A stretch of 64,000 nucleotides of DNA from Lates calcarifer. Lineage: Eukaryota; Chordata; Actinopteri; Centropomidae. This document shows positions 36,825 to 50,040 of this stretch, one piece after another. The stretch covers positions 3,589,269 through 3,653,268 of the forward strand of contig NC_066835.1 in the NCBI RefSeq assembly GCF_001640805.2, read 5' to 3'. Under the pieces are notes generated by a model. The model saw only the letters and a list, made by a program, of their open reading frames with translations. It ran no database searches and was not told the origin of the DNA. The position numbers and the translations under genes were made by a program. Position 1 is the first letter of the stretch; the number at the start of each line of letters is the position of its first letter.

Positions 36825-39163
36825 TATTACCATCCCACACCCTATCTCCCCACCCACCCACTGGAGTGCAGATAGGCCTAAATTTGCGGCGGGTGCTGTC
36901 CATTTAGCTGAGTGATGGGCGCTAGGAGGAGCACTGGGTAGGCAGAAGCTGATTTATCTGCTTGTTTTTCAGCTCTGTTGCCCAGGCTCTGCCAGTCAGC
37001 CGTCCTAAAGGTCTCCTGTTGAAGGCAGTAGAAAGCCAGAGCTAGATGGGAGGACGACACACACCTCTTCGGCAGGCACACTCTGTCTCCAGGGCCGGTG
37101 CATGTGATTTACAGAGGCATTGCTGACTCAGACGGGTCTAAGATGGGTGTGTGGATGGAGGCAAAGATACTCAGACGGGTGATAAGAGTGTAATGATGAG
37201 GTAGCATCGCCCTCAGTCTCAAAACAATTCTTCCTCTCAAATATATCTTAATGAGATTATCTACAAGGAGGTGTCTATTGTTTTTAGCCAGTTAATTAAC
37301 CCATTATGAGTATGAGTAATGGTCTCTACATATTGTGCCATGCAGGATTATCATAACACAGACTATTTAAAAGCATTGTTACTACATTTTTGGCCACATT
37401 AGGGGAGCAAACATGAAAGGATCATTTGTTCCACTTTGGCTGGAATCACCAGTCTTATCCTATCACCCCAGTTGCTTTAATGTGGAAATGAGAGCAAAGA
37501 GTACAGCGGCCCACTATGATTGCCTATCTAGCCTTTCTTTTTCTGTCTGGCCCCGTGTGGATCTTGAGTTAGCACATTTAACAGGCTGGGAGCGTCTGTT
37601 TATGGGGCATTTATCATGGCTACAGAACAATCCGGGCTGTCAGTGCATCAGTTTGGGTGAGCTGTGGAAATAAATCAAAACTCCTCCGGCCTGCCAAACC
37701 ACACACTCGCCCATTCATTCAGACTGGTGGGATGAGAGAAAGGGGAAAGAAAAGGAAACTTGAGTTAAGATGCCGTTAGAGTAAATGTCCAAATTAAAGT
37801 TGTGGTGATTAGATTGTGGAGAAATCCTCACACTATGTTTTGTTGCAGTGATAAATGTGCAAAGAAAGCATTTGTCCTAGTTTTGTATGCCAAGATTTGG
37901 TATGCACTGAATAATTTTACTGTATGCTTGTGTACTGCCTAATATGGCCCTTCACGTAGCTCCATAACTTCTCATTTGTTTAATGTGCCACTTTTTATTT
38001 AGTCGGTTCAGTGCATTTTACTGTATGGTTCAAGCATCCATTTAGTTACCTTGTTCTTAGAACCAATGTTTTTTTTCCACCATTTTGTTAATGTATTTTC
38101 AGCTTAAACCCTGTTTCTCCCTCCCTGTTTTCTATCAAATAAAACCACCTCCTTCATTGATTTCTTTAGAGGAAACAAGAGTATCCCCAACGGCTGCCTT
38201 TTCATCCCTGAAAGACAGATTACCTGACATTTCTAAATGCAACCAAGTCCAGCCTCTGGTTTCATTGTGAGAATGTCTCGAGTGCCTTGCCACACTATTT
38301 CAAGTGCTGCTAAAAGAGGGAATATTGTGACACAGCTGTTTCACCTTCTGGAGTACAGAGAAATGAGCATTGCCATGTTATTACATGTGGCTCTGCACCA
38401 TCAATCCTCAGCTGTGGGAAACACAAAGAGATCAGTAGTGGACATTTTGTTTAAGTTCTTAGAGTTTATGGTAACCACGATAACCTTAACCTTGATAACC
38501 TTAATGCAAAACTTAAACATTACTGGCATTACAGACAATTGTTTTGGCAGAACACTGTTATCAGTGGAAGCTGATGGTAATGGACTGAAAAAGTGACCAC
38601 AGTCCATGTTGGTATTAATCAATATCAAGAACCTTTGTCACTTTGCCCATTCTGTAGAAAATCTGCATCTCATCTACACACTTAATCTGTGCATGTTCTT
38701 TCCTTTTCTGTTCTTTTAGCTCACCAATCCATAACTGACCTGCAAAACCACAAAGCTGCTGCCCCCCAAAACAGCAGTACACAGTGGTATTTGATATACC
38801 ATCTGTGCTACATAATATTTCCATAGCAATTTAAAGTATGTAAAAATATTAAATAGGATTCACTGACTTCACAGTGACCTTAACATATTTTGAAGTAACT
38901 TGGTATTGTCAGGAAAAGGTAAACTATACTCACAACTGCAAGTTAAAGAGTTAGGTCTTAGGCAGAACATTGTAATACTACATTTATTCTGAGGGGGTGA
39001 CCCCGAAAGGCCTTGATACAGATACTACAATAAACTAACTGTTGTAGGCTCTGCCAGAAAGGATACTCATTTTTTATACATAGGTGAAAAAGACAGTGCA
39101 CACAAGTGCATTTACTCATCACAAATCAGTTGTTGTTATACAGTGACAACAGTGATAAGCCTT

Positions 39164-39727
39164 TTAGAAGTAATAAGGGAAGGAACACACCTGGCCTTTG
39201 GCCTGGTCCTTGGTAACAAAGTTATCAACTGGACCCAGGATTTGCCACTTAAAGTGGGGCCAGTCCACAGGCATTTTCTCCTGGTTTGAGTCATAATACT
39301 TGGACATCTGCAGAGCCTGCCAGTCTTTTTGATGATGGCGGGACATGACATAGCCCCTCAGAGGGAGAAGTCACTCCACTGCGCTCATCTGTCGCTATTG
39401 ATCCTCTTCAATGATGCTCTGGTGCCACAGACTCATAATCAGATCTTTTCCCACATGAGTGGAGCTGCTCTTGTGCAGTTCGTAGACTGTTTCTTACAGT
39501 TTGTCGATGCCATCAAATCTGTTTATGTCTCCCACAATGAAATCGAGGAGGGGAAGTATAGAAAGTTTTCTGTCTGTTTCTTCATTTGGCCATCCATCAT
39601 GTGGAGTAAATAAGACGTATCTGACTGCGTTATGGATAATCTCAAAGTTGCATTGTTCTGCTGAAGGCGGATGCTGCAGTTACAGGTCAGAGTATGTGAA
39701 GTTGTTTATGATTGGCCCAAATGAAAC
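39164..39727 (-). pseudogene. Degraded coding-like stretch of unknown origin
   Basis: One minus-strand frame runs the length of this interval with four internal stops, at plus coordinates 39680-39682, 39494-39496, 39395-39397 and 39371-39373, ending at a stop at 39164-39166. The text between stops is varied and protein-like rather than low-complexity, for example FTPHDGWPNEETD, LPLLDFIVGDINRFDG, SRHHQKDWQALQ and MPVDWPHFKW. I do not recognise the family. It could be a retrocopy, a transposon gene or an old viral insertion. Some frame of this length with four stops is possible by chance, and plus-strand frames (39329-39613, 39501-39848) overlap it, so the coding origin is inferred. It is clearly not functional as it stands. 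Confidence 0.42.
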
Positions 39728-42700
39728 TCATCATTCATTTTATACTGTTTGTTTGTTTGTCTGTTTGCTAATAATCAGATATTCTTACATGGAACTGTTG
39801 CATTATTACTTAGATTTGCTTTGCCTGTCATTGCATGAGCGTGTCTGAGGTCCCATTGCTGCCCATCTGTACCCCTTCCTGACATGCTATCTGTCTTTTT
39901 CCATGCGGCTGCTAAGAAGACATAGCAGGTGATCCATCATGTTTGACTGTGGTGCATCAGATGTTAGCCAGCTAGGAATTCACAGGAACAGCAGCCCGCT
40001 GACAGGTCTGTGTCAACCCGGTGGGAAACTGACACTTTTTAGTTTTCAATGGAGTGATCCTGCTCACACTACTGACAGGTTTCTGGCCCTGACACAGTCC
40101 GGCCATCGCTGTAGCAGGACACCTGCTGAGAACTGAGCGTACACTGTTACGCTGTCGTTCCCCTGTGCCCTGGAATATGAAGCGTACCTTCCACAGCAAG
40201 AGGACTGTGTGCACAGGGCTTGCAGTAAAAATAATATGTGACTACGTGACAGTATATATGGGGCAACTTTGAGGGCCATGGAGCATCACTGCAGCATCTA
40301 GTGTGCCTGAAAAGCACAGGAGATGTATTTTGGGAAACACTTGACGAGAATACATTGTCACATTGTCACATTATCTTTTTTCCCTTTCTCTTTATTTTCA
40401 CTCTCTTGCTCTCCCTCTTTCTCTCATGCATACCCACGCACACAGACAAAGTAATTTGACTCTGAGTTTAAAAACTGGCATCACTGCCTCTCATAGCGAT
40501 GCTAGTAATGACTGGGGTCAGATAGAGTATGCTTGCTAGGACCAGCATTGTCATAAGATAAAAGCTTTGCAGCACAAGAGATCAATTGAAATGGTGCTGG
40601 TAGACAACATAATTAATCAATCTGAACAATTAGCATGAATGTTGCCTTTCCACATAACTGACTGCTATCATTAGCTGTTGGCCTAATTGTCACTCAGTAG
40701 CAGCTTTCATAGCTGTCAGCAAGGACGCATCACCGGATTCGCAATAGAATATTAATAAAGTCTAAATGTCCCATTGGAAGCCGCTAAATTGATACAGTCC
40801 AACAGCTAAACAACTTAACATTTCATTCAGATTGAACTGGCCTCATTTGAAATTACTAACCAAGGCAGCACATCCACCTTGTCATGCAACAGTCTGATGG
40901 GATCATAAGCCTTTAATAATACATTCATCCAGGACAATGTTATTCTTGCAACTTTTTGAGCTTTAGTGAGCAATCATTAACAGTGTGTTGACTCAGTCCA
41001 CAGTAGAGACCACTATAATTAGAGGCAAATGCTCCATGTTTTAGACTTAAATTGTTTCATTCAGTGATCACATGTATCTGTCCCTCTCTGATGATTTGGA
41101 GCGAAAACTCTAACTGACAAACGTCAATTAAAGGCGAGTCAAAGCAGTTTGATTCAGATATATTTTATTATTAATTCATCCCAGAAAATGATGGCCACTG
41201 CCATATCAATAATAGTATAACATGGACGCAGATGCATGGACATTTGGCTAGTCTCAAAGGAGGATGGATAATAAATATATACACAAGGAATATAAATATA
41301 CATAATTAAAAAGTGTAGAGTGCAAATGTTTGAAGGTGGCAGTGACTGTCCAGAGAGATGTGCGTTAATGTAACGTATAGGTGTGTGAGCTGCTAACACT
41401 AGTATGATTTAACTTGGGTTGACTACTTCTGCTGGTTACATTATTATCATTACTATCAGTTCTCATGTTGCTGTCTTAATTTAGTTGTAAAGTTTTTTCA
41501 TATCGTGCAGGTCAGCTTTCAACACAATAGAGTCTGATATTCCTTTCAGTTTGGGATTTTTTCAGGTGCAGAGATCAAAGTAGTGTAATCAGGGAATGCA
41601 CCTAGCTCACTAGAGAGCTGTCACTGACAGGCACACACTAATGTTATAGACCCTGGAGCACAGAGAGAAGGAGTTGAGAAGATTTTTGACTACAGTATGA
41701 TTGCTTGGATTCTGTAGTTATAGTCAGTATTCTTGATTTGTGTATCTGTTTTTACGTACATACCAGTTACTTTTTACATCCCTCCTCAATTGTTTTACAT
41801 CAAAGCCCTGTGTACTTTAGATACACACCAGAGAATGGTTGGTTACAATGGGGTAGCCATTTGTAAGCTGATAATCAAAGAAAGTCACAAAGCACAACAA
41901 GGAACAGTTTGTTGATGTGGGTTTCTGTGTCTATTTTACTTTAATTGAAGAGTGATGGAAAATATTTTAGCTGTCAACCAGTGAAAGGCAACACACAATA
42001 GCTTCCATAAGCCATCTCTCCTCTTCTGAATGAACACCTGATTCAAAACAGTGGCCACTGATCCATTACATTGCCTTATCCTGAATATGAAGAAGCACTG
42101 ACTGGAAGAGGTCATTAAAATGAACTTTCTGGACAGTCACAGAGCTAGGACAAGTAATTGGTTTGTAGGCCTGGATGAATCAATCGGGAAAACTCATATG
42201 TATCGTTTGCTATAGTCACACATGGGATCACCTATCCCCCTTCCGCCCCATTAATGAGTTGCAGTTGAACTGAATGCTGGTGTGTATTGACAGCTGTGTG
42301 CAGATTTTCTTCCAGTGCCACCACAATAGTAGGTCACAGAGATACAGTGGGGAGAGTGATGGTGTAATGAGGCTGTAAACACAGCTTACTCTGTCATTAT
42401 TGTTAAGAAGGCCTACAGAGTCAAGACAAGTGGTTTTAGCGACTTAATATCCAGTTATAGCTGGGAAATGCCCCTTTCACAAATTCAAAAATGCACTGAA
42501 ATACTTGACTAGGACTGCTGCTAATGAATGTGTACACACATATATGGAAGCGTCTCCAGCTTCACTAATGGCCAAGATGATGGCTCAGAGCCATGGAAAG
42601 CCATTGGTGGGACACCGTGCTGGCATGTAATTCAGCGGTGTCCAAGCATATGTCATTTTATGGGGAGCCTTTAGGACAAAATCCCTTCATTTTCTCTAGA

Positions 42701-44807
42701 AAATGGAAAATAACCAATGCTGCAATGAACACTACAGACTGGGATATGGATCACAATATTGCACAAGAAGTTCAGATTACACCATATGGATATAGAGCAT
42801 CATGCATGGCGAAAGTAATATTCCACAAGTAGATATAGTGATTACTGGTGTGGTAGTCTGAGGTTTGAACACAACATATAATGTCATTAGTCTCTCAGTG
42901 ACCTTTAAGGATAGCCTTACCACACAAACACATACACAACCCACACCCATAACATGTTCTTTGTGGCAGATTCACTTTATGTCCTCCTTTTATCAAACAG
43001 GGATGGCCTTTTGTTCTCCTCTTTTGTCTGGACCTGCCATTGTTCTGCCCACCTGGTATTTAAAGACAATCATGGTGCGGCTAGTAATTAGCTCCAGGAA
43101 TCCCACTTGCTGGTCTATTTTCAATCCCAGCTTTGTCTGCAAACATAATACCACAGTATTTTTCTCAGATGCAGCGATCACAAGAGGATGCAACAACTAC
43201 TTGGAACAGGTGGCTGGTCTTTTAATGTTATGAAGATTAGACAGCCGGGGAGGGCTTCTGTTCGTTCTGCTGAATCACACAGTACCATTTTCACTGTTTT
43301 AGAATTTTAGGCAAAGTTATCCAGCAACACTGCCAGTATTGCTGCCAAATCCCTCAGGGCCTCAAGGTTGCTTTCCCATTTCAAAAAATATCTAACACAG
43401 TAACTCACACCCCAAAGAGTTCTGAGCTCTAACACTTGTACCTCAATGCCTGCCAACTGAAATATCTGCATCAGCTGCATTGGATTATTCTCAGCTACCA
43501 CCCCTGGCATGGAGAAAAGAGAATGACTTCTGGTTTTTGAGTTACCCATGAGTCTCACTAACACTAACACTTTCCATTCTTTACAAGAAAAACTTGGTTT
43601 TTCTTCTACAACTGCACTTCCATTATAAGAATAGCAAGCAAATTAGAGGCCCACATTGTGCAGTGAGCACACATTGTTCACTTGAGACATCAGCAGTGAA
43701 CAGAGGTTCTTTATGTAAAAGAGTAGATTTGATCTCAGCTGCTTTATCTCCAGAGATGTTTTAAAGAATGCGGTCATTACAATCAAAGAAAACAGTCAAT
43801 TTTTAAACATTAGAGTAAGAAACATGGATATTTTCCATTGTGACAGTAAACATGAATGTGGCACAATTCATTGTGGCAGAAGTAGTATTATGCCGTGTTG
43901 CCAAGATATTATTATTGGCAAAGGAACAAGTATAACAGCCTGATTTTTAAAGTCTGAGCATTATGTATGTCTGTAGGACATTATGAAATGCAGCTCGCTG
44001 TAACTAATCAAAACTAAACCCAACGATAACAGTGATCAAACGCATTACTATTTGTGTCAGTTCTTGTTCTATATTTTCTTAATGTCCAAGAGTAGCCATG
44101 GTAGCAGCTCTGTGAAGCTAGACACAGCAGTTTGGTGTCAACAGGCTAATAGCTCAAAATGACTATGCTAATGTGGTACTGTTAAAAATTATTCATTAAT
44201 TCATTCATGTTTAGCAGACTAATATAGATAAACATTCCTTTACGCAAATGATGAGAGCTCTAGCACTTCTGAGGGTGCCTTTAACGATAGTATAGTTGTT
44301 GAAAGAATTCACTCTAAACCACAGATGTTAACCCCGTGGTGATGCTACAGGAAAAGCCAGTAGTGTCATCAAAGATATTAGGATTTATCCTCCAGAAACC
44401 ATTAATATCTGCAAAAATGTTTGTGCCAATCCATCCTATTACATGTTGAGATATTTCACACAGAGAAGTGAGAACTGTTTTGGATTAATAGCCTCACTGA
44501 GGTAGGTTTACTCTGAACTCATCCTGAACTATTTTCTAACTTTGACCAAATTGATCTCCACTCTGTCTAAACTGAGTAGCTGAGTGCAGTAGATAAATGT
44601 GTTGTATGTACAGTATGTGTGGGGAAAGTCTGCCTGCTGCAGCCCCATCCATTTATCCATTCCTCTCTCCCACCGGGGTCAGTGTTGTACTAAATAATGG
44701 CGTATGCTCACAAAGGTTAAGCGGTGAGTCAGAACCAATGATGACAGGTTGACCAATGCGTCTCAGTCAGGCTGCCACAAAGCTCTGTGCAGCAGATGAG
44801 ACAATTT

Positions 44808-44851
44808 CACACACACATACATACACACACACACACACACACGCACGCACG
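44808..44851 (+). repeat. AC microsatellite with ATAC and GCAC variants
   Basis: An AC-rich run with a pure core at about 44824-44842, then ACGCACGCACG. Confidence 0.95.
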
Positions 44852-45848
44852 TGGTGTCATTCTCATAGATCACTGGACATTACTGGATGAAATCTTTCCT
44901 CTGTATTCTTTCTCTGGTATACAGACATTGACTTTGAAGTATTAATGATAAATTTACTCCTCTGCTATTTTGCTGACTGTGTGTTCATTTCACTGTCGTT
45001 GTTGTATTTAGATAGTACTTTAGAATCTAATAGACGGACCACCCTATAGGAACATTCACTGAACATAAGGTCTTTGTCTGGAGTTACTCAGCTTGTTTGG
45101 ATTTGCACTCTTTACAATGGCCATTGTTTTGTTAGAAAATTGTGTCACTTGCTCCTGCACCAGTCACGATTTTGCATAATTTGAATCAACATCTGATGAG
45201 TTGCGCTGCTACCACTGTCAGTCAAATCTGATCAGACCACACCCACACAGCCCTGATGTTAAACTCTTAAATTACACCTCAAGATGTTTTTGCCTTGGTT
45301 TAACTTTGATTTTACCTTATTTAGTGATGTATATTTAACTTTACAGAGAAATTCTTCTGATGTTTTGAAGTATGCTCTTCTAAATACAGATTTTAATCTA
45401 GCTTTATTTTCTTACTCTGCCTAAAAGTGCCTGAGGAACTTCTTTGGTCTGTGATTTCATTTTCCAAAGCATCTTAAAGTTCCCTGGACTGTTATGTGAA
45501 AATATTCCTGTCCTAAATTTGATGTGAGAATGTGGTGACTCTCTGTTGCAGAAATGGAGTTACATACAGTACTGCAAGGAGCTTTGAGGGCCTTTTTCAG
45601 GAATGAAACTGGGTCTATGGTAATAATGCTTGAGTCCCAGACTCAACTTTAATGGTCACAATGGAGAAACTTGAAACTTTGTTATTGGGCCTTTGTGCTA
45701 ATTATAGATTAACCAAGGAAATTTTATGATCTTCAAAAAGTTTCTTTCAGATTTCAGGAGGCAGAGTCATACAAGAAGCCCCTTTACACAAGACACTGAA
45801 TTACAGTATTTTGATTTTAAAACATTCATCAGTCCTTCATAATTTCAC

Positions 45849-45867
45849 AAAAAAAAAAAAAAAAAAA
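45849..45867 (+). repeat. Poly(A) run, 19 bases
   Basis: An uninterrupted A run, seen directly. No retroelement is recognised next to it. Confidence 0.9.
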
Positions 45868-48800
45868 TCACAAGTCTTTCTATTGGTATTGGTTGGTAAT
45901 GCTGGTAAAAGTTTGAAGTATTTCCCATAAAATCAAACTCACAAACCTTTCACATACTGTAGCTGTTTACAGTATTTGAGAGTCTGTTGTGGATAATCTG
46001 TTAACCCAGACATACACATTACTATAAATCCCTGTATATTTTTATTGTATGAAGCCCAGTCCATCCATAGTGTAGTGTATTTAGTTAGTTCACAGAGTAT
46101 ATACTTGTATATAAAGAGATTTGATATTCATTATAGAGGCATCAGTCCTGGGTTGAATAGAGAGAAAGAAGTGAGATTCAGCAAAAGCAAAGCAGATTTA
46201 TTGATTTTTCTCACTGATGGATGCACGCAACCCTCAGAAGCCTTTTGTGAAGAAAAATCTCTCACTGCTTTCATACTGTATCTTTCTCGCTGATAAATTT
46301 CCTAACATGATACTCCTTTATTCCCTAAAGAGCTCTTACAAAAGAACACCTGAAACCTTGAATAGGTGTGCAGCCCCCATTTTTTTCTTTCTCGAAAAGC
46401 AATTCCCCAGAAACAGGAGATATGAAATTGTAATTCTGCTGGAGACAAATGGTATGTGGTGCTGGTCTGAATTATAAATGAAAGCAGAAGGGCCTTAGTT
46501 CTGCCTTCTTGCCCGAGCGTGATTCAGACAGTCTGGCGTGAGCAGGACACGGTCACATAACAGGTGGAGACACACACATACACAATCTGTGAGTCCCACA
46601 TATTCCAGCATATAAGACTCAGTGGTTCCTTTACAGTTAGACTGATACGTTGTTTTTCATAAGTATCAGGACAGCACAAGTCTTTAAACAAATTTAACTT
46701 CTCACGTTTCCTCTACTGGACCTGATACAGTTTTTACGTTTAGATTTGATCAAACTACACTACTTGCACAGGATTAAACTGGAATTACTTCATTTGTCAC
46801 ATGTTTAAACATACTTATTTGTAGTAACCCGTGTTTCCAAAGGCAGTGTTTGTGTTCTCTTATATAAATGTAGTTTAAGAGGCATTGATCACTGGACAGG
46901 AAAGTTGCTAAATGGTACAAAACCACTAAGTCCTTGTTTTCTACAATATCTGCGTATGTTAAGGTTACTATTTTTACAGTATTGTCAAGGTTAGACAATG
47001 ACAACTCTTAGTTAAAGTTAATTGCCTATCTGTGATGAGACGTGAACTCTGGTCTCCTGAATCAAGCTCGGATGTGCTATATATCCATCCACCAGCAACT
47101 TCCATACTCTTATTTCTTCCCAGTTATATAAAGGGCACACTGCTTCCTGCATTGGCATTGAATGGTTCGTTGGATGTAAATTGTGAGCTGTGAAATCATC
47201 CAATATGGATATAATTCCAAAGGAGACTGGGATGTTTACTTCTATGAAAAGGTCTAATTCAAAGGTACTGAACATCAGCACACAATAAAGTGTTCAGCTG
47301 AAATCCAGCAAAACATGAATATAAGTAAAGTCCTTATTAGTCAAGCTCTAGAATATAATGGAGTTTTAAAAAAAAGTGTAAATGCAAACAAGACACATTA
47401 GAGACATACTGCTATACAGTTGCACCTCAAGCCACTTCCTAAGGTGGTCTGAGACACCTGATGCTGAAGAGAGACCTAGACTTCAGTTCACGGTACCAGT
47501 ACTGTCAACTCGGTTGCATGTTCTGAAGAACACAATTGGCAGTCTTTATAGGTGGGAAGTCAGTGAGGGAGCAGAACGTCATTAGTAGTTAGCATGTGAA
47601 AGTAGCTACACCAGCAAATTTCATTTGCTCATCCAATAATGTAAGTCATCCGGATCCTTCCATCTTAATTACTGTTTAGTTGTTAGCTAGCTAGCAAAAC
47701 TGGTTCAGTGTGAGAGCTGGTGGTGTTAAGACCTGGTCACATCGAAAAATGTTAGCAAAACAAATCTTTGCAAAATATTTTGTTCTATAGTCTTAGAGAC
47801 ATGCTGACTGTATTCACAGGGCTTGTTGGTAAACTACTGTAGCTACTAAAATATATAAAAAATATATCAGCAAGGCTCTCCCCTCCCTGGTCTGTGTTTG
47901 CTGTGAATTTTGGGTGTTGCAATGAGAGGGCCCCTTTCTGACAAACCATGTCTAGGCGTCATAGCCAGTTGGCTGATCTGTGCTCAGCAGACTGCAGAAT
48001 GCCCTAGTATGCTATGTTTCACTGGTCTGAGGTTAGTGCAAACGTGCCGCTGACCACATGCTGAACATTTTCAGCTCTGCCAACTGAGCCCATCAGAGCC
48101 CTGACAGGGCTGCTTGTGTACATGTGTGTAAGGGACTCTAGTTACAACTCATACCATAGAAATTGACAGTTAAAACTTATTTGTTACAGTAGTTATTAGA
48201 CAACAGGAAATTAAGAAGAAATGTGAAAAAATAAAAACAAGCACTCAAAAACTAAAAAGTCAAAAGTAATAATAAAAAATCCTAACTACATCTTAGAACT
48301 CTACAGCTCTATGTGGGTGTGTTTTAAATCCAGAAGGTACTGTACTATGTTGTAAATGTGACTCTGCTGCCTGTGCATGCGTGAGGGCTCCCCTCTTTAG
48401 TGAGCTGGCCAGTGAAAGACATTTTAATGTCATCCTGACCTGTATGGCTGTTTACTGCATGCCCTCTACCCATCTGCCAGTCTGAGTTAGTTTCTACTCT
48501 CACTGCACATGGAGATGAGAGGCGTTTGTCCTTATGGTACATCGGAGATAGAAACTGTGGACACATGCCACGCCATGGTACATGTATGTCAGGTGTTTCA
48601 GTAATTCCATACTCCATGCAAATTAGAACAGTAAAATCAAACTGAAGTCACGTTTCACCCGTCATTGCTCAGATGTTGTACACTCACAATATCATGCTAT
48701 GCATGATTCTTTATTTGGCTGAGTTAGTACAAGCCACAGCTCTGCCAAAAGTCATAAAACTTAAGCAAAGCCATACAACAACCTGCTGTAACATCAGTAT

Positions 48801-49830
48801 TAGATTAATGCACACATATTTATTCATACATACAAGCTCTCTTTCTCTGCATCCTCAGCCATCACACTCACAGGTTGGTTAAATCATCCTGAGGTTGTGA
48901 CTCAGTGGGGTCATTACTGCATTATACTCCTGTTTAATGCAACACTAAAATTTTAATGACGGGTTATATTTAGTTGGAACCATATTTTACCAATTTGCAT
49001 ATTTTATCAGCAACAGCTGTGGAATCTCTCGCCTTCCTTGGGACTTGCTTACAGCATATGTCTCATGCGAAGGTAAAAATGGAGTCATGAAATGATACTG
49101 CAACCCCAGTTACTCATACAAGAGTAAAAATAAGCAGTGGGAAAAGGTTTGCCATTTCTTATGCCATCTTCACTTGTGTCATAAATATAGCCCTCAGAGA
49201 GGATGACGAGGAAATGCTGCATCACTGTGAATTGGTGTAGAAAGATGTATAAATGTATTTGAGTCAGAGGTAACAGAGGTGCTGTTACATCTGCTTTCTG
49301 AAAGATGTTAATCTCTGAGATCAAAGTAGGATGTAATTCTACATTTAACACCCAAGCTACTGGCAGTCTGGAGCCATACAACTGTTCTTGTCACTTCTAG
49401 TGAGTGATATGTCCATAACACTGTCATGCCTTTCAGTCGACAAGGAGGTTATGGTAGCACTTGCTAAGAGCAGTTAACATTTTTAACAAGGATTGAAGAT
49501 CAAAGTCATTATTTATCATAGAATTATATCCTGGAGGTGTAGGCTTGACAATTCAGAAGACTGGAATGAGGGAGAGGTGAAGTAGCTCATATACAAGTTA
49601 GCTAGTTGTCATGGCTCTGAACAGTACTTAGGCTAACACTTGCATATGCTATTCATCTTGAAGACACAGAAAAACATAAACATCTTATATGAGCTGTTTC
49701 TGGCCACCTTGGGTCTTACATAAGAAAAAAAAAAAAAGAAAAAAAACAATTTCAAGAAGCCCAAATTTCTTTAGCAGGCACTCATTTACTTTGGCCTTCT
49801 GCTGTTCTTTCTTTTATTTTCAACCCGCTT

Positions 49831-50040
49831 ACGATGTATAGCAAGTCGTCCACTGATCAGAAGATTGGCAGTTCGACACCCAGCTCCTCCAGTCACCTTC
49901 TGTCAAAGTGTGCATTATAATGATGGCTCTGCCATCACTGTGTGTGTGTATGTGTGTGTGTGTGAGTGAATTGGTGAGCATAGTGTAAAGCACTTTTAGT
50001 GGTCCATAAGACTAGAAAAGAGCAGGCCATTTACCATTAC
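49831..50040 (+). mobile_element. tRNA-derived SINE, second, more diverged copy
   Basis: The same architecture as the copy at 16.65 kb is present: GTCGTCCACTGATCAGAAGA (compare GTCATCCACTAACCTAAGGG), the B-box-like GTTCGACACC at 49871-49880, AGCTCCTCCAGTC, GTGAATTGGTGAGCATAGTG, AAAGCACTTTTAGTGGTCC, GACTAGAAAAGAGC and the terminal CCATTTACCATT. The A-box half is poorly kept, and a TG run interrupts the middle. The orientation is the same as the first copy. Confidence 0.6.

Noticed and set aside
39191..39356. A functional minus-strand exon with AG and GT flanks
   Set aside because: Usable AG and GT dinucleotides flank the best open segment, but the same frame continues upstream as recognisably similar text across several stops. 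A decayed uninterrupted frame fits better than a live exon.
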